The notes beneath the pieces are model-generated. The model ran no database searches. It was given only the letters and a program-made list of their open reading frames with translations, and was not told where the DNA came from. This document shows, piece after piece, positions 7,397 to 15,021 of a stretch of 33,889 bases of DNA (positions are counted from its first letter, which is position 1; each line of letters begins with the position of its first letter). Made by a program: the position numbers and the translations under genes. The stretch is from Clostridia bacterium (GTDB taxonomy: Bacteria > Bacillota > Clostridia > Oscillospirales > Acutalibacteraceae): the NCBI GenBank assembly GCA_900770255.1, contig CAAGJN010000049.1, positions 1-33,889 of the forward strand. Direction: 5' to 3'.

Positions 7397-8239
7397 ATGG
7401 AAAATCTGGGTTATTACAACGGCAAATTCGGTCCTCTTGAGGAAATGATGGTTCCTATGAACGACAGAGTGTGCTATTTCGGCGACGGTGTCTATGACGC
7501 TACATACAGCCGCAACCATGTTATCTTTGCTCTCGATGAGCATATCGACCGCTTTTTTAACAGTGCAGGCCTACTTCGCATCGAGCTTCCCTGCACGAAG
7601 GAAGAGATGAAGGATATTCTCAACGATATGGTAAGTAAGGTCGATTCCGGGAATAACTTTGTCTATTGGCAGGCCACCCGCGGCACCGGTATACGCAATC
7701 ATGCGTTTCCCACGGAGGGTAAGGCCAACATCTGGGTGATGATCAAGCCCGCAGAGGTTCAGGATCTCTCCCGCCGCATCAAGCTGATAACCCTTGAGGA
7801 TACAAGATTCCTTCACTGCAACATCAAGACCCTCAACCTCATCCCGAGTGTCATGGCCGCTCAGAAGACCGCTGAGGCCGGCTGCGACGAGAGCGTTTTC
7901 CATCGCGGCGACAGAGTTACCGAGTGCGCCCACAGCAATGTACATATTATCAAGGACGGCGTGTTCAAGACCGCTCCGACTGATCATTATATCCTGCCCG
8001 GTATCGCCCGCGCGCATCTGATAAGAGCTTGCAAGGCGAATAATATTCCCGTCGATGAGACTCCGTTCACCGTCTCCGAGCTCATGGATGCGGATGAGGT
8101 CATTGTATCCTCGTCGGGCTCGTTCTGCCTTGTGGCAAACGAGGTTGACGGCAAGCCTGTCGGCGGCAAGGCTCCCGAGCTGATTGATACTCTCCAGAAG
8201 TATCTTGTCAAAGAGTTTATCGACGCTACAACAGTCTGA
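7397..8239 (+). CDS. dat: D-amino acid aminotransferase (class IV PLP)
   Basis: A 280-residue fold-type IV PLP aminotransferase, most likely moving the amino group of D-alanine and other D-amino acids to 2-oxoglutarate to give D-glutamate. Visible features: FGDGVYDATYSRN near the N-terminus; TRGTGIRNHAFP (residues 94-105), whose Arg and His match the carboxylate-binding residues of D-alanine aminotransferases; the PLP lysine K144 in HCNIKTLNLIPSVMA; Glu176 in VTECAHSNV; and a C-terminal SSSGSFCLVANEVDG. I prefer ATG 7397; an in-frame ATG at 7385 overlaps the AAAGGA ribosome binding site. It is the first gene of a seven-gene operon (next gene 14 bases on) concerned with D-glutamate and 5-oxoproline. 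Branched-chain or aminodeoxychorismate activity is less likely given the R-x-H motif. Confidence 0.88.
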   Translation: MENLGYYNGKFGPLEEMMVPMNDRVCYFGDGVYDATYSRNHVIFALDEHIDRFFNSAGLLRIELPCTKEEMKDILNDMVSKVDSGNNFVYWQATRGTGIRNHAFPTEGKANIWVMIKPAEVQDLSRRIKLITLEDTRFLHCNIKTLNLIPSVMAAQKTAEAGCDESVFHRGDRVTECAHSNVHIIKDGVFKTAPTDHYILPGIARAHLIRACKANNIPVDETPFTVSELMDADEVIVSSSGSFCLVANEVDGKPVGGKAPELIDTLQKYLVKEFIDATTV

Positions 8240-8253
8240 GGGGGAAACGAGCT

Positions 8254-9321
8254 ATGACGCAAAAAGAGCTCACACTTCTCAATCTCGGCGACAGCCTTGA
8301 CAATATCTCAAATATCGACCCGAGGGGCTACGGTGTGTGCAATATTCTCTATCCGGCATCGCGTGAATATACCGGCGGCCCGCTTTCGATGAATGCAGCA
8401 CAGAAGCTCTGCGATACGGTCGGCGAGGGCGATCTCGTCTATATCATAACCGGCTTTGTACTGCCGCCCTTCGGCAGCGCAGAGACGGACGGCGTTATCA
8501 GCTCCGTTCTGCTCGCCCGCGCCCTTGTCATTGCGTTCGGCGCGAAGCCCGTCATAGTCTGCCAGCAGGAGAATGTGCCCGCTGTCAAAGCCATGGCTGC
8601 GGTCGTCGGCCTGCATCTGTATGAGTCGATAGATGAGCTCAAGGAATATCCGATCTCCATGGCAGTCGTGCCCTTTACCAAGGAAAAGGAAAAGGCGGCG
8701 GACTGCGCGGACGAGATCCTTTCGCACGGCAAGCCCTCGGCTGTTATCAGCATTGAGGCTCCCGGCGAGAACAAGCTCGGCAAATACCATAACGCTACCG
8801 GCCTCGACGTCACCGACCTTGAGGCCAAGATGGATATTCTCTTTGACAAGCTGCGTGATATGGGCGTGCTCAATATCGCCATAGGCGACCTCGGCAATGA
8901 GATCGGCATGGGCTCTATCGCTTCTCATCTGCACAAGCATATCCCATATGCTAATGAGGGAGAGTGCCGCTGTGGCTGCGGCGGCGGAATAGCCGTAAGA
9001 ACCGTGAGTGACAATATTATCACCGCAACGGTCTCCGACTGGGGCTGCTATGCGATGATCGCGGCTATAGCATATCTGAAGAAGGATCTCAATATAATGC
9101 ACACCGCCGAACTCGAGGGCGAGGTGATGACTGCGGCTGCGCGCAACGGGATGATCGATATGTACGGCTGGTGTATCCCCGCGATCGACGGCTTCGGCAA
9201 GAGCATGAACATGTCAATCGTCAACCTCATGCACGAGTGCGTCAGCTATGCTCTGGGGCTTGAAGATACCTGCAAGACCTGGTTTGAAAAGGTCATAGAT
9301 AAGGGCTTCTTCGGCGAATAA
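8254..9321 (+). CDS. DUF4392 protein: D-glutamate cyclase C-terminal-type enzyme
   Basis: A 355-residue cytosolic protein that I recognise as DUF4392, the family forming the C-terminal half of the animal mitochondrial D-glutamate cyclase (DGLUCY), which dehydrates D-glutamate to 5-oxo-D-proline. Conserved-looking stretches: ITGFVLPPFGSAETDGVISSVLLARAL near the N-terminus, a central SIEAPGENKLGKYHNATGLD, IGDLGNEIGMGSI, a compact Cys cluster (C238-x-C240-x-C242 followed by GGGIA) and ATVSDWGCYAM. The start follows GAGGGGG at good distance. It lies between the D-amino acid aminotransferase and pxpB, and the gene for the matching N-terminal half (DUF1445) is two genes further on. The family match is firm; the catalytic role of this half alone is inferred from the animal fusion protein. 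Confidence 0.8.
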   Translation: MTQKELTLLNLGDSLDNISNIDPRGYGVCNILYPASREYTGGPLSMNAAQKLCDTVGEGDLVYIITGFVLPPFGSAETDGVISSVLLARALVIAFGAKPVIVCQQENVPAVKAMAAVVGLHLYESIDELKEYPISMAVVPFTKEKEKAADCADEILSHGKPSAVISIEAPGENKLGKYHNATGLDVTDLEAKMDILFDKLRDMGVLNIAIGDLGNEIGMGSIASHLHKHIPYANEGECRCGCGGGIAVRTVSDNIITATVSDWGCYAMIAAIAYLKKDLNIMHTAELEGEVMTAAARNGMIDMYGWCIPAIDGFGKSMNMSIVNLMHECVSYALGLEDTCKTWFEKVIDKGFFGE

Positions 9322-9342
9322 AACAAAAAAGGGGTAGAAGCT

Positions 9343-10074
9343 ATGAATGAAACGCTGTTTCTTCCGGCCGGAGATTCGGCGGTAAATGTTGAATTCGGCA
9401 GGACTATAGACCCCGAGATAAACAAGAAAATACGCAGCCTGTCTGACTCGCTGTCTCGCAAGCCGATACGCGGGGTGACGGAATGTATTCCCACGTTTCG
9501 CTCCTTGCTCGTCTGCTACGATCCGCTTCAGACGGGCGGCGAGGCTTTAATAAAGAAGCTGAAAAAACGCATTGATAAGCTCGATTCGGCGGCAGGTGCT
9601 TCAAAGCGCGTTTTCAAGATCCCCGTCTGCTACGGCGGCGAATTCGGCGAGGATATTGCTTTTGTTGCGTCTCACGCCGGGCTTACCGAGCAGGAGGTCA
9701 TAGATATCCACACAAGCCGCGATTATCTGATATTCATGCTCGGTTTTCTGCCGGGTTTTGCATATCTCGGCGATATGGATAAGCGTCTGCACACTCCGCG
9801 CCTGTCCAACCCGCGCACGAGCATCCCTGCCGGTTCGGTGGGCATAGGCGGCGAGCAGACTGGCATATATCCGCTCGCGTCCCCGGGCGGCTGGCAGCTT
9901 ATCGGCAGAACGCCGGTAAGGCCTTATGATCCTGAGGCCGAACAGCCGATACTTTATTCGGCGGGCGATTATATTCGCTTTTTCTCCGTCGATGAGCAGG
10001 AGTATCGGCGCATAGAACAGCTTGTTGAGCGGGGCGAATATGAGTGCGAAGTGATAACGGGGGAGGGCGAATGA
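9343..10074 (+). CDS. pxpB: 5-oxoprolinase subunit PxpB (KipI family)
   Basis: A 243-residue member of the KipI / allophanate hydrolase subunit 1 family. In prokaryotes PxpA, PxpB and PxpC together hydrolyse 5-oxoproline to glutamate using ATP. Hallmarks are GFLPGFAYLGDMD (residues ~130-145), then PRTSIPAGSVGIGGEQTGIYP and SPGGWQLIGRTP, which form the cyclophilin-like core. The N-terminal PAGDSAVNVEFG is also typical. The ATG follows AAAGGGG; the pxpC start lies one base after its stop codon, so translation is probably coupled. KipI of Bacillus was first described as a histidine-kinase inhibitor, but the presence of pxpA and pxpC points to the enzymatic role here. Confidence 0.93.
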   Translation: MNETLFLPAGDSAVNVEFGRTIDPEINKKIRSLSDSLSRKPIRGVTECIPTFRSLLVCYDPLQTGGEALIKKLKKRIDKLDSAAGASKRVFKIPVCYGGEFGEDIAFVASHAGLTEQEVIDIHTSRDYLIFMLGFLPGFAYLGDMDKRLHTPRLSNPRTSIPAGSVGIGGEQTGIYPLASPGGWQLIGRTPVRPYDPEAEQPILYSAGDYIRFFSVDEQEYRRIEQLVERGEYECEVITGEGE

Positions 10075-10075
10075 T

Positions 10076-11062
10076 ATGAGTATGCATATAATTTCTCCCG
10101 GACTGCTGACTACCGTTCAGGATCTCGGTCGCTTTGGTTATATGGCATCTGGCTTTTCTCAGAGCGGCGCAATGGACGCTTTTTCGGCGCGCCTTGCGAA
10201 TATTCTGCTCGATAACAGCGAAAAAGACGGCGTGCTTGAAATGACCGTTCTCGGAGTCAGGGCCTGCTTTGATGAGGATAATGTGATTTCGATAACCGGC
10301 GCTGAATTTGCGCCGACAATCACCGACGCCGAAACAGGGGAGGAGACGCCTGTCCCGATGAACCGCGCGGTGAGGATAAAGAAGGGCGACGTGCTAAGCT
10401 GCGGCGTTGCAAAAAGCGGAATGCGCGGATATCTTGCAGTCGCGGGCGGCTTTGATATAGCACCCGTGATGGGCAGCATGTCAACAAATTTAAAATGCAA
10501 AACAGGCGGCTTTGAGGGCAGAAAGCTCAAGGCCGGCGATGTTCTGCCCCTGCGCCTGCCGCAGGGCAATATGTACGGTATGTCCGCGCGCATCTTTGAC
10601 GCTCCGTCAATTTCCGGCGAGGTCAGGACCGTTCACGTTATTCCCGGCCCTCAGGACGACTATTTCTCAGACAGGGGCAAGGATACGTTTTATTCGGAGA
10701 TATACACCGTTACGGCCGAGTCCGACAGAATGGGCGTCAAGCTCGACGGAGCGGCGGTCGAGAGCGTCGGCGGGGTCGATATCATTTCAGACGGTATCGT
10801 CGCGGGTTCCGTTCAGATTCCTCAATCCGGTAAGCCGATTATCATGATGGCGGACAGACAGACGACCGGCGGCTATGCGAAGATCGCCACCGTCATTACC
10901 GCCGATTTGCCGATCCTCGCGCAGATGCGCCAGGGCGAAAGCCTGCGTTTTGAGGAGGTCAGCCGGGACTATGCGGTCAAGCGCATCAAGTACGATAACA
11001 AGAGGCTCAGGGATCTGCAGTACAGAATACTGAGAACGGATACCGTGATCAGACATTTTTAG
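10076..11062 (+). CDS. pxpC: 5-oxoprolinase subunit PxpC (KipA family)
   Basis: A 328-residue KipA / allophanate hydrolase subunit 2-type protein, partner of PxpB in the ATP-dependent 5-oxoprolinase. The N-terminal signature is GLLTTVQDLGRFGYMASGFSQSGAMDAFSARLANILLDN. Further along come the typical AVAGGFD, the VIPGPQDDYFS linker to the second half, ESDRMGVKLDG, and SDGIVAGSVQIPQSGKPIIMMADRQTTGGYAKIATV near the C-terminus. Length and motifs are those of a full-length protein. It begins one base after the pxpB stop, with GGGGGAGG as ribosome binding site inside the end of pxpB. The complex is cytosolic. Confidence 0.93.
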   Translation: MSMHIISPGLLTTVQDLGRFGYMASGFSQSGAMDAFSARLANILLDNSEKDGVLEMTVLGVRACFDEDNVISITGAEFAPTITDAETGEETPVPMNRAVRIKKGDVLSCGVAKSGMRGYLAVAGGFDIAPVMGSMSTNLKCKTGGFEGRKLKAGDVLPLRLPQGNMYGMSARIFDAPSISGEVRTVHVIPGPQDDYFSDRGKDTFYSEIYTVTAESDRMGVKLDGAAVESVGGVDIISDGIVAGSVQIPQSGKPIIMMADRQTTGGYAKIATVITADLPILAQMRQGESLRFEEVSRDYAVKRIKYDNKRLRDLQYRILRTDTVIRHF

Positions 11063-11076
11063 CGGGAGGGAAAAAT

Positions 11077-11862
11077 ATGGACTATTCTTCAATGAGCCCT
11101 AAAGAAGTAAGACAACTTATAAGAGAGGGTAGGATAACCTGCAACACCTCAGGTATGTGCGCGGGATATGCTCAGGCAAACCTCTGCGTGCTGCCCAAGG
11201 AGCTCGCATATGATTTTCTGCTCTTTGCACAGCGCAATCCGCGCCCCTGCCCGATACTTGAGGTCAGCGACGTCGGCTCAAGATTTTTAAAGACAATTGC
11301 TCCCGGCGCGGATATAGCAAACGACATCCCGAAGTACAGGGTGTATGAAAACGGCGTTATGACCGGGGAGTATACGAGCGTTGAGCATCTGTGGCGCGAC
11401 GACTTTGTCAGCTTTCTGATCGGATGCAGCTTTTCGTTCGAGTCCGAGCTCATCGCCGCAAACGTGCCGATAAGACATATCGAGGAGGGCAGAAACGTAC
11501 CGATGTATTTGACGAATATCGAGTGCGAGCCCGCCGGAATTTTCCACGGAAAAATGGTTGTGAGCATGCGCCCGCTGCCCCCCGACAAGGTCGTGACGGC
11601 AGTCGCGGCGACTGCGGCGATGCCCAAGGTTCACGGCGCGCCTATTCATATCGGTGACCCGTCCGTCATCGGGATCGAGGATATCTCAAAGCCTGATTTC
11701 GGCGACGCCGTCACGACAAAACCCGGAGAGGTGCCGGTGTTCTGGCCCTGCGGAGTCACGCCGCAGTCGGCGCTGATGAGCACAAAGCCGCCGATTGCCA
11801 TAACCCATTCGCCCGGCCATATGCTCATAACCGATATCAAAAACGTCGAACTTAAATATTAA
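11077..11862 (+). CDS. DUF1445 protein (YcsI/D-glutamate cyclase N-terminal type)
   Basis: A 261-residue protein of the DUF1445 'putative hydro-lyase' family (YcsI of Bacillus). The same domain makes up the N-terminal half of the animal D-glutamate cyclase. Recognisable stretches: RQLIREGRITCNTSGMCAGYAQANLCVLPKE at the start, NPRPCPILEVSDVGS, DIPKYRVYENG, DFVSFLIGCSFSFESEL in the middle, VVSMRPLPPDKV, then HGAPIHIGDPSVIGI, PVFWPCGVTPQSALM and ITHSPGHMLITDI. All are strongly conserved in the family, so the protein looks intact. It sits between pxpC and pxpA with 13-14 base gaps. Together with the DUF4392 gene it covers the full domain content of DGLUCY as two polypeptides. Confidence 0.88.
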   Translation: MDYSSMSPKEVRQLIREGRITCNTSGMCAGYAQANLCVLPKELAYDFLLFAQRNPRPCPILEVSDVGSRFLKTIAPGADIANDIPKYRVYENGVMTGEYTSVEHLWRDDFVSFLIGCSFSFESELIAANVPIRHIEEGRNVPMYLTNIECEPAGIFHGKMVVSMRPLPPDKVVTAVAATAAMPKVHGAPIHIGDPSVIGIEDISKPDFGDAVTTKPGEVPVFWPCGVTPQSALMSTKPPIAITHSPGHMLITDIKNVELKY

Positions 11863-11875
11863 GAGGGGTAATTCT

Positions 11876-12643
11876 ATGAAGAAGATCGATCTTAATTGCG
11901 ATCTCGGCGAGAGCTTCGGCAACTATAAGCTCGGCCTTGACGATGAAGTTATCAAATATATCTCCTCTGCAAACGTGGCCTGCGGCTTTCACGCCTCCGA
12001 TCCGCTCGTGATGCAGAAGACCGTCGCCCTTGCGCGTCAGTACGGCGTAGCGGTCGGCGCCCACCCGGGCTTCCCGGATCTTGTCGGCTTCGGCAGAAGA
12101 AATATGAATGTTTCGCCAGCAGAGGCAAAGGCGTTTGTCCAGTATCAGGTGGGCGCGCTCTCGGCGTTCTGCACTGCGGCGGGCTGCAAGCTCTCGCATG
12201 TCAAGCCCCACGGCGCGCTTTACAACATGGCCGGCAAGAGCGAGGATCTCGCAATGGCTATCTGCGAGGGAATTTACGAGTTCGATCCCGAGCTCATTCT
12301 GCTATGCCTCTCCGGCAGCAAGATGATCTCCGCCGCTTCTTCAATCGGCCTGCGCGCCGCGAGCGAGGTTTTCGCGGACAGAGCCTATGAGGATGACGGA
12401 TCTCTCGTCGCGCGTGGCAAGCCCGGCGCCGTTATCACCGATGAGGACGCGGCCGTTGAGCGCGTCATCGGCATGGTGAAAAACGGTACGGTGACTTCGA
12501 TAAACGGCAACACAGTCGTTCTCAAGCCCGATTCTATCTGCCTGCACGGCGACGGAGTCAAGGCGGTCGAGTTTGCAAAGCGCATCAAGGAGGAGCTCAA
12601 CGCCAACGGCATTGAGACTGCGCCGCTTGCTGAAATAATTTGA
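11876..12643 (+). CDS. pxpA: 5-oxoprolinase subunit PxpA (LamB/YcsF family)
   Basis: A 255-residue LamB/YcsF family protein, the third subunit of prokaryotic 5-oxoprolinase. The N-terminal motif KIDLNCDLGESFG is diagnostic, followed by SANVACGFHASDP, GAHPGFPDLVGFGRR, HVKPHGALYN and, near the end, SICLHGDG. These Asp/His-rich loops line the active site of the TIM-barrel-like fold. The start follows AAGAGGGG. It is separated from its partners pxpB and pxpC by the DUF1445 gene, an arrangement resembling but not identical to the ycsF-ycsG-ycsI-kipI-kipA cluster of Bacillus. It probably assembles with PxpBC in the cytosol to return 5-oxoproline to glutamate. Confidence 0.93.
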   Translation: MKKIDLNCDLGESFGNYKLGLDDEVIKYISSANVACGFHASDPLVMQKTVALARQYGVAVGAHPGFPDLVGFGRRNMNVSPAEAKAFVQYQVGALSAFCTAAGCKLSHVKPHGALYNMAGKSEDLAMAICEGIYEFDPELILLCLSGSKMISAASSIGLRAASEVFADRAYEDDGSLVARGKPGAVITDEDAAVERVIGMVKNGTVTSINGNTVVLKPDSICLHGDGVKAVEFAKRIKEELNANGIETAPLAEII

Positions 12644-12669
12644 GCGGCGGCTGAAAGGAAGAGTTAAAA

Positions 12670-13836
12670 TTGCAGTACCATCGAATATATGCAAAAATAG
12701 ATATCGATGCTATAGTCCACAATTTAAACGAGTGCAAGCGCCGTATTCCGGAGGGCACGAAGGTGCTTGCGGTCATCAAGGCCGATGGCTACGGCCACGG
12801 CTCAGTGGAGCTTGCAAGGCAGCTCGAGGATAAGACGGACTATTTCGGCGTCGCCGTCATCGAGGAGGCGGTCGAGCTGCGCAGGGCGGGCATAAAGAAC
12901 CCGATCCTCATTCTCGGCTATACTTCGCCCTCGCAGGACGAGCTGCTCGTCAAATACGATATCACTCAGAATATCTATACCTATGAGATGGCAAAACGCC
13001 TCTCCGATAAGGCGGCCGAGCTCGGCAAGACCGCGAAGATCCATATCGGACTCGACACCGGCATGTCGCGCGTCGGATTCCGGGATAGCGATGAGAGCGT
13101 TGAGAGCATCAAAAAAATTAAGGAGCTTCCGAACCTCTGCATGGAGGGTCTGTTCAGCCACTATGCCCGCGCGGACGAGGCAAACAAGACAACGGCATTC
13201 CTCCAGTCAGAGCGCTTCGACCTGTTTATCGATAAGCTCGAAAAGGCGGGCGTTAATATCCCGATAAAGCATCTGAGCAACTCGGCAGCCGTTGAGGAGC
13301 TTGAAAAGCAGTATGATATGGTGCGCTTCGGCATCTCGCTCTACGGCCTTTATCCGTCGGAGGAGGTTGACAAGTCGAGTGTCGATCTTGTCCCCGCGAT
13401 GGAGCTGCGCACAAAGATAGTCAATCTTAAAACCGTCCCGTCAGGCTGCGGGGTCAGCTACGGCCATACATTTGTTACCCACAGGGAAACCCGCATTGCA
13501 ACTATCCCTGTCGGCTATGCTGACGGCTATCCCCGCGCCCTCTCGTCAAAGGGCAGGGTCATAGTCAACGGTCAGTATGCGCCGATAATCGGCAGAGTTT
13601 GCATGGATCAGTTCATGGTCGATGTGACCGACATCCAGGGCGATCTGTGCGTTGAGGACGAGGTTATTCTCATGGGCAGCGACAACGGCTGCACGATAAG
13701 CGCCGAGGAGATCGGCAATATGTCGGCGAGCTTTAACTACGAGTTCGTCTGTAATGTGGCACGCAGGGTTCCGAGAGTTTATTTCAAGGACGGCAAACCG
13801 TACAAGGAAGTTTCCTATATAATGGACGGCAAGTGA
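12670..13836 (+). CDS. alr: Alanine racemase
   Basis: A 388-residue fold-type III PLP enzyme interconverting L- and D-alanine. The PLP lysine is K37 in VLAVIKADGYGHGS; the catalytic tyrosine lies in GCGVSYGHTFVT; GLDTGMSRVGF, HLSNSAAV, VRFGISLYG and IPVGYADGYPR are all standard. Length is normal. The start is a TTG at 12670 preceded by AAAGGAAGAG. It is the last gene of the D-glutamate/5-oxoproline operon, 26 bases after pxpA, and no terminator separates it from the next gene. In this context it may supply D-alanine as amino donor for the aminotransferase, or draw D-alanine away to L-alanine. It might equally be the cell's general alr for peptidoglycan; the window shows no other copy. Confidence 0.95.
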   Translation: MQYHRIYAKIDIDAIVHNLNECKRRIPEGTKVLAVIKADGYGHGSVELARQLEDKTDYFGVAVIEEAVELRRAGIKNPILILGYTSPSQDELLVKYDITQNIYTYEMAKRLSDKAAELGKTAKIHIGLDTGMSRVGFRDSDESVESIKKIKELPNLCMEGLFSHYARADEANKTTAFLQSERFDLFIDKLEKAGVNIPIKHLSNSAAVEELEKQYDMVRFGISLYGLYPSEEVDKSSVDLVPAMELRTKIVNLKTVPSGCGVSYGHTFVTHRETRIATIPVGYADGYPRALSSKGRVIVNGQYAPIIGRVCMDQFMVDVTDIQGDLCVEDEVILMGSDNGCTISAEEIGNMSASFNYEFVCNVARRVPRVYFKDGKPYKEVSYIMDGK

Positions 13837-13843
13837 TTTTCTG

Positions 13844-13872
13844 TTGACAAAAATCGACGGAAAACCTATAAT
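13844..13872 (+). promoter_or_regulatory. Perfect-consensus SigA promoter
   Basis: TTGACA (13844-13849), exactly 17 bp, TATAAT (13867-13872). It begins eight bases after the alr stop and should drive the downstream membrane-protein gene strongly and independently of the operon. Confidence 0.9.
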
Positions 13873-13907
13873 TAAACCGATAAAATTTTATCGTAATGGG
13901 TGTAAAT

Positions 13908-14813
13908 ATGTCCGAAAAAGACAAACAGGCAAGCTTCAATTCCTATGCGATAATGTGGCTTGTTATCGTTGCGGCCTATGCGGTTTGGGTGATTGGCTTC
14001 ATGCGCAAAATTATCCTTGTCGATTATGCAACTGTCGCCGAAAGGACGGTTGACGGCGTCACCCACGCCAATATCAGCGGTATGATAGGGCGGGAGTGGC
14101 TCTATCCCATCTGGGTTGTTGTCTCGTGCGTCTGCCTGCTGCTGTTTATTTTTTACATAAGGGTTCTGCTCTACGGCAAGCAGCCCGGCAAGGCGATGAA
14201 GATATTCTGCCTTCTTGGTCTTATCTTCGGCTGCGTCTATGTTACCTGGTACGGCTTCCTCGGCGATCAGCCTTTTATTGAGAAGGTAAAGTTCGTCACC
14301 GCGAGCATGATCGGCCTTGATTATCCCTGGTGTTTCAAAGGCTGGGGAATCATCGCTTCGGCAACCGTGTTCACAAACACGCTCTATGCTTACCGCAAAT
14401 ACGGCTATCATAGCCGCCTCGGAGTTGTGCTCGGCTCGATAGGCAGCGCGGCTATATATGTGACGATCAACTGCCCGTCGATGGGCGAGGATATACATTT
14501 TGATTCTGCGCGCTGCATGGCGCATTGGATCGGCGCGCTGCTGTTCGCTTTCTGCTGCGCGATTCCGATGGTGCTGCTGCTGATCAATAAGGCGAGAGAA
14601 CTCAAGGGACCTTTCCTTGCCGGACTTATAGTTTTCTGCGCCATCCTGCTGACTATGCTTGTGCTGCTTATAACCGTCGGCAAGAGCGCGATAATCGAGA
14701 ATATTCCTATGCAGGCGGCTTATGTCCTGCTGTTCCTGCTCAATTTCACAAATGTTTTCACTCCGGCAAAAAAGGCCAAGCCTATGGCGGAGAAAGAGAC
14801 TGTTAATGTCTGA
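13908..14813 (+). CDS. Unknown eight-TM membrane protein
   Basis: A 301-residue polytopic membrane protein with about eight hydrophobic helices (starting near residues 15, 60, 100, 145, 175, 207, 232 and 268) and short polar loops. A conspicuous Cys/His-containing segment, NCPSMGEDIHFDSARCMAHW, lies between helices 5 and 6. The layout is reminiscent of DUF998-type proteins, but I cannot assign it. ATG 13908 is preferred because GGGTG stands seven bases upstream; ATG 13896 has no ribosome binding site. It has its own perfect SigA promoter yet lies directly behind alr without a terminator, so it can also be read from the D-amino acid operon. Function unknown. A strong terminator follows. Confidence 0.75.
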   Translation: MSEKDKQASFNSYAIMWLVIVAAYAVWVIGFMRKIILVDYATVAERTVDGVTHANISGMIGREWLYPIWVVVSCVCLLLFIFYIRVLLYGKQPGKAMKIFCLLGLIFGCVYVTWYGFLGDQPFIEKVKFVTASMIGLDYPWCFKGWGIIASATVFTNTLYAYRKYGYHSRLGVVLGSIGSAAIYVTINCPSMGEDIHFDSARCMAHWIGALLFAFCCAIPMVLLLINKARELKGPFLAGLIVFCAILLTMLVLLITVGKSAIIENIPMQAAYVLLFLLNFTNVFTPAKKAKPMAEKETVNV

Positions 14814-14971
14814 TGAGCAAGAGGCGGATTAGTCGGAAAATCCGAAGCGCGGACGCAGGCGTAACTGCGCTTACCGCTTGACAATAAAGACGGAGACGGC
14901 AGCGAGCCGGCGACCACGATGATCCCGATGATAAGGGCCTCGACGGTAATAGTGACAAAAATAATTGAACA

Positions 14972-15005
14972 AAAAAATACCGGCGGAACTCCGCCGGTAT
15001 TTTTT
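14972..15005. terminator. Bidirectional intrinsic terminator
   Basis: A perfect 15-bp stem: six A plus TACCGGCGG pairs with CCGCCGGTA plus six T, with an AACT loop. It lies between the convergent membrane-protein and GH2 genes. The 158 bases before it (14814-14971) hold only small GC-rich hairpins such as TCGGA-AAA-TCCGA and no convincing gene. Confidence 0.93.
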
Positions 15006-15021
15006 ATGCCGTTGTCACGGC

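Noticed and set aside
14720..14971. Possible small gene or decayed gene remnant between the eight-TM protein and the terminator
   Set aside because: One frame reads hydrophobic on the minus strand and another ends with an acidic tail, but none has a start site or conservation I can see; only small hairpins are present.
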